Source: Erythrobacter sp. EC-HK427
GTDB taxonomy: Bacteria > Pseudomonadota > Alphaproteobacteria > Sphingomonadales > Sphingomonadaceae
NCBI RefSeq assembly: GCF_902498745.1
Contig: NZ_LR701479.1
Location: forward strand, 934,292-998,291
DNA length: 64,000 nt
Reading direction: 5' to 3'
Shown: piece by piece, positions 63,755-64,000 of the stretch
Layout: each line of letters begins with the position of its first letter
Position numbering within the stretch: the stretch's first letter is position 1
Notes under the pieces: model-generated
Seen by the model: only the letters and a program-made list of their open reading frames with translations
Told to the model about the DNA's origin: nothing
The model's database searches: none
Translations under genes and position numbers: made by a program

Positions 63755-64000
63755 ATGAGCCAAGACCTTCTCCTCCGCCGCCTTGAACTCAACCGCCGCA
63801 ATCTCTTGCGCAGCTTCGGAGCGAGCGCCGTCGGCCTGTTCGGCCTTACGCTCTCCAAGCCGATCCTCGCGCAGGTCGCCTTCCCCGATTACCCGTTCCA
63901 GCTGGGCGTTGCTTCGGGTGAAGCGGCACCCGATGGCTTTGTCATTTGGACACGCCTCGCCCCGCGCCCGCTCGAACAGGGCTACGGAATGCCCGCCGCC
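63755..64000 (+). CDS. PhoD-type alkaline phosphatase, N-terminal fragment
   Basis: 82 residues, open at the right edge. A twin-arginine signal (NRRNLLRSFGASAVGLFGL) is followed by the PhoD start FPDYPFQLGVASGEAAPDGFVIWTRLAP, in parts GVASGEAAPDGFVIWTRL. Tat-exported PhoD enzymes use calcium and iron to hydrolyse phosphodiesters outside the cytoplasm. The rest of the gene lies beyond the window. Confidence 0.9.
   Translation, partial: MSQDLLLRRLELNRRNLLRSFGASAVGLFGLTLSKPILAQVAFPDYPFQLGVASGEAAPDGFVIWTRLAPRPLEQGYGMPAA

Overview
The window is GC-rich, densely packed bacterial chromosome. It looks like an alphaproteobacterium of the Sphingomonadales, most likely the Erythrobacteraceae. This is inferred from gene content: the rpe / heparinase-like / purH string, a LuxR regulator fused to a DUF4019-like domain, the large NAD-glutamate dehydrogenase, an alphaproteobacterial SOS box (GTTC-N7-GTTC) before mmcB, and an intergenic repeat that gives a neighbouring protein an SSSEEG-type tail. 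I see no prophage, insertion sequence, CRISPR array or conjugative module. Most of the window is ordinary chromosomal backbone.

Layout. 1-5 kb: the end of an outer-membrane barrel gene, phaB (acetoacetyl-CoA reductase), a membrane-anchored LuxR regulator, a ribbon-helix-helix protein, galU, and an exported M23 peptidase after a perfect 19-bp bidirectional terminator. 5-16 kb: glnE-bcp (translationally coupled), a secreted M28 peptidase with an agmatine deiminase, lipoprotein and DUF1223 genes, a TauE/SafE permease and thrS. 16-27 kb: an alpha/beta hydrolase, the 1580-residue glutamate dehydrogenase, a ferredoxin-reductase-like flavoprotein, queG, a NatAB-like ABC exporter and an exported MsrB. 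27-43 kb: a PilZ protein, tRNA-Leu, ihfB, a GntR regulator divergent from a POT peptide transporter and two amidohydrolases, dxs, a Zur-like regulator, exported MsrA, purH, a heparinase-like gene and rpe. 43-54 kb: a soluble chemoreceptor, an M20 hydrolase, an operon of two-component system + lipoprotein + secreted TPR-CHAT protease, tRNA-Arg, mmcB, a sterol-desaturase-like hydroxylase and a DUF2141 protein. 54-64 kb: a PAS_5-like protein, an App1-like phosphatase, an M48 peptidase, a DsbA-like thioredoxin, a LytS/LytTR-type two-component pair, nadC, an RNase T2 and the start of a PhoD-type phosphatase.

Three loci stand out. (1) The operon at 46.1-51.7 kb couples an OmpR-type two-component system to an exported lipoprotein and an exported TPR-CHAT protein that keeps its His-Cys dyad; this is the best candidate for a little-described system. 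(2) A structured repeat of about 230 bp occurs at 52.4-52.6 kb and, inverted, at 61.4-61.6 kb. Its end hairpin keeps an ATCC loop in three copies while the stem bases change in pairs, which indicates selection on the fold. (3) A peptide-uptake and amidohydrolase operon (29.5-34.5 kb) in which the second amidohydrolase has lost the metal-binding HxH.

Regulatory signals read directly from sequence include the SOS box before mmcB, a hairpin that buries the Shine-Dalgarno of an M20 hydrolase, repeated GTGAAACAA motifs before the glutamate dehydrogenase and between the GntR gene and the POT transporter, and several start codons fixed by clear Shine-Dalgarno sites. Many antisense open frames exist because of the high GC content; they are not annotated.
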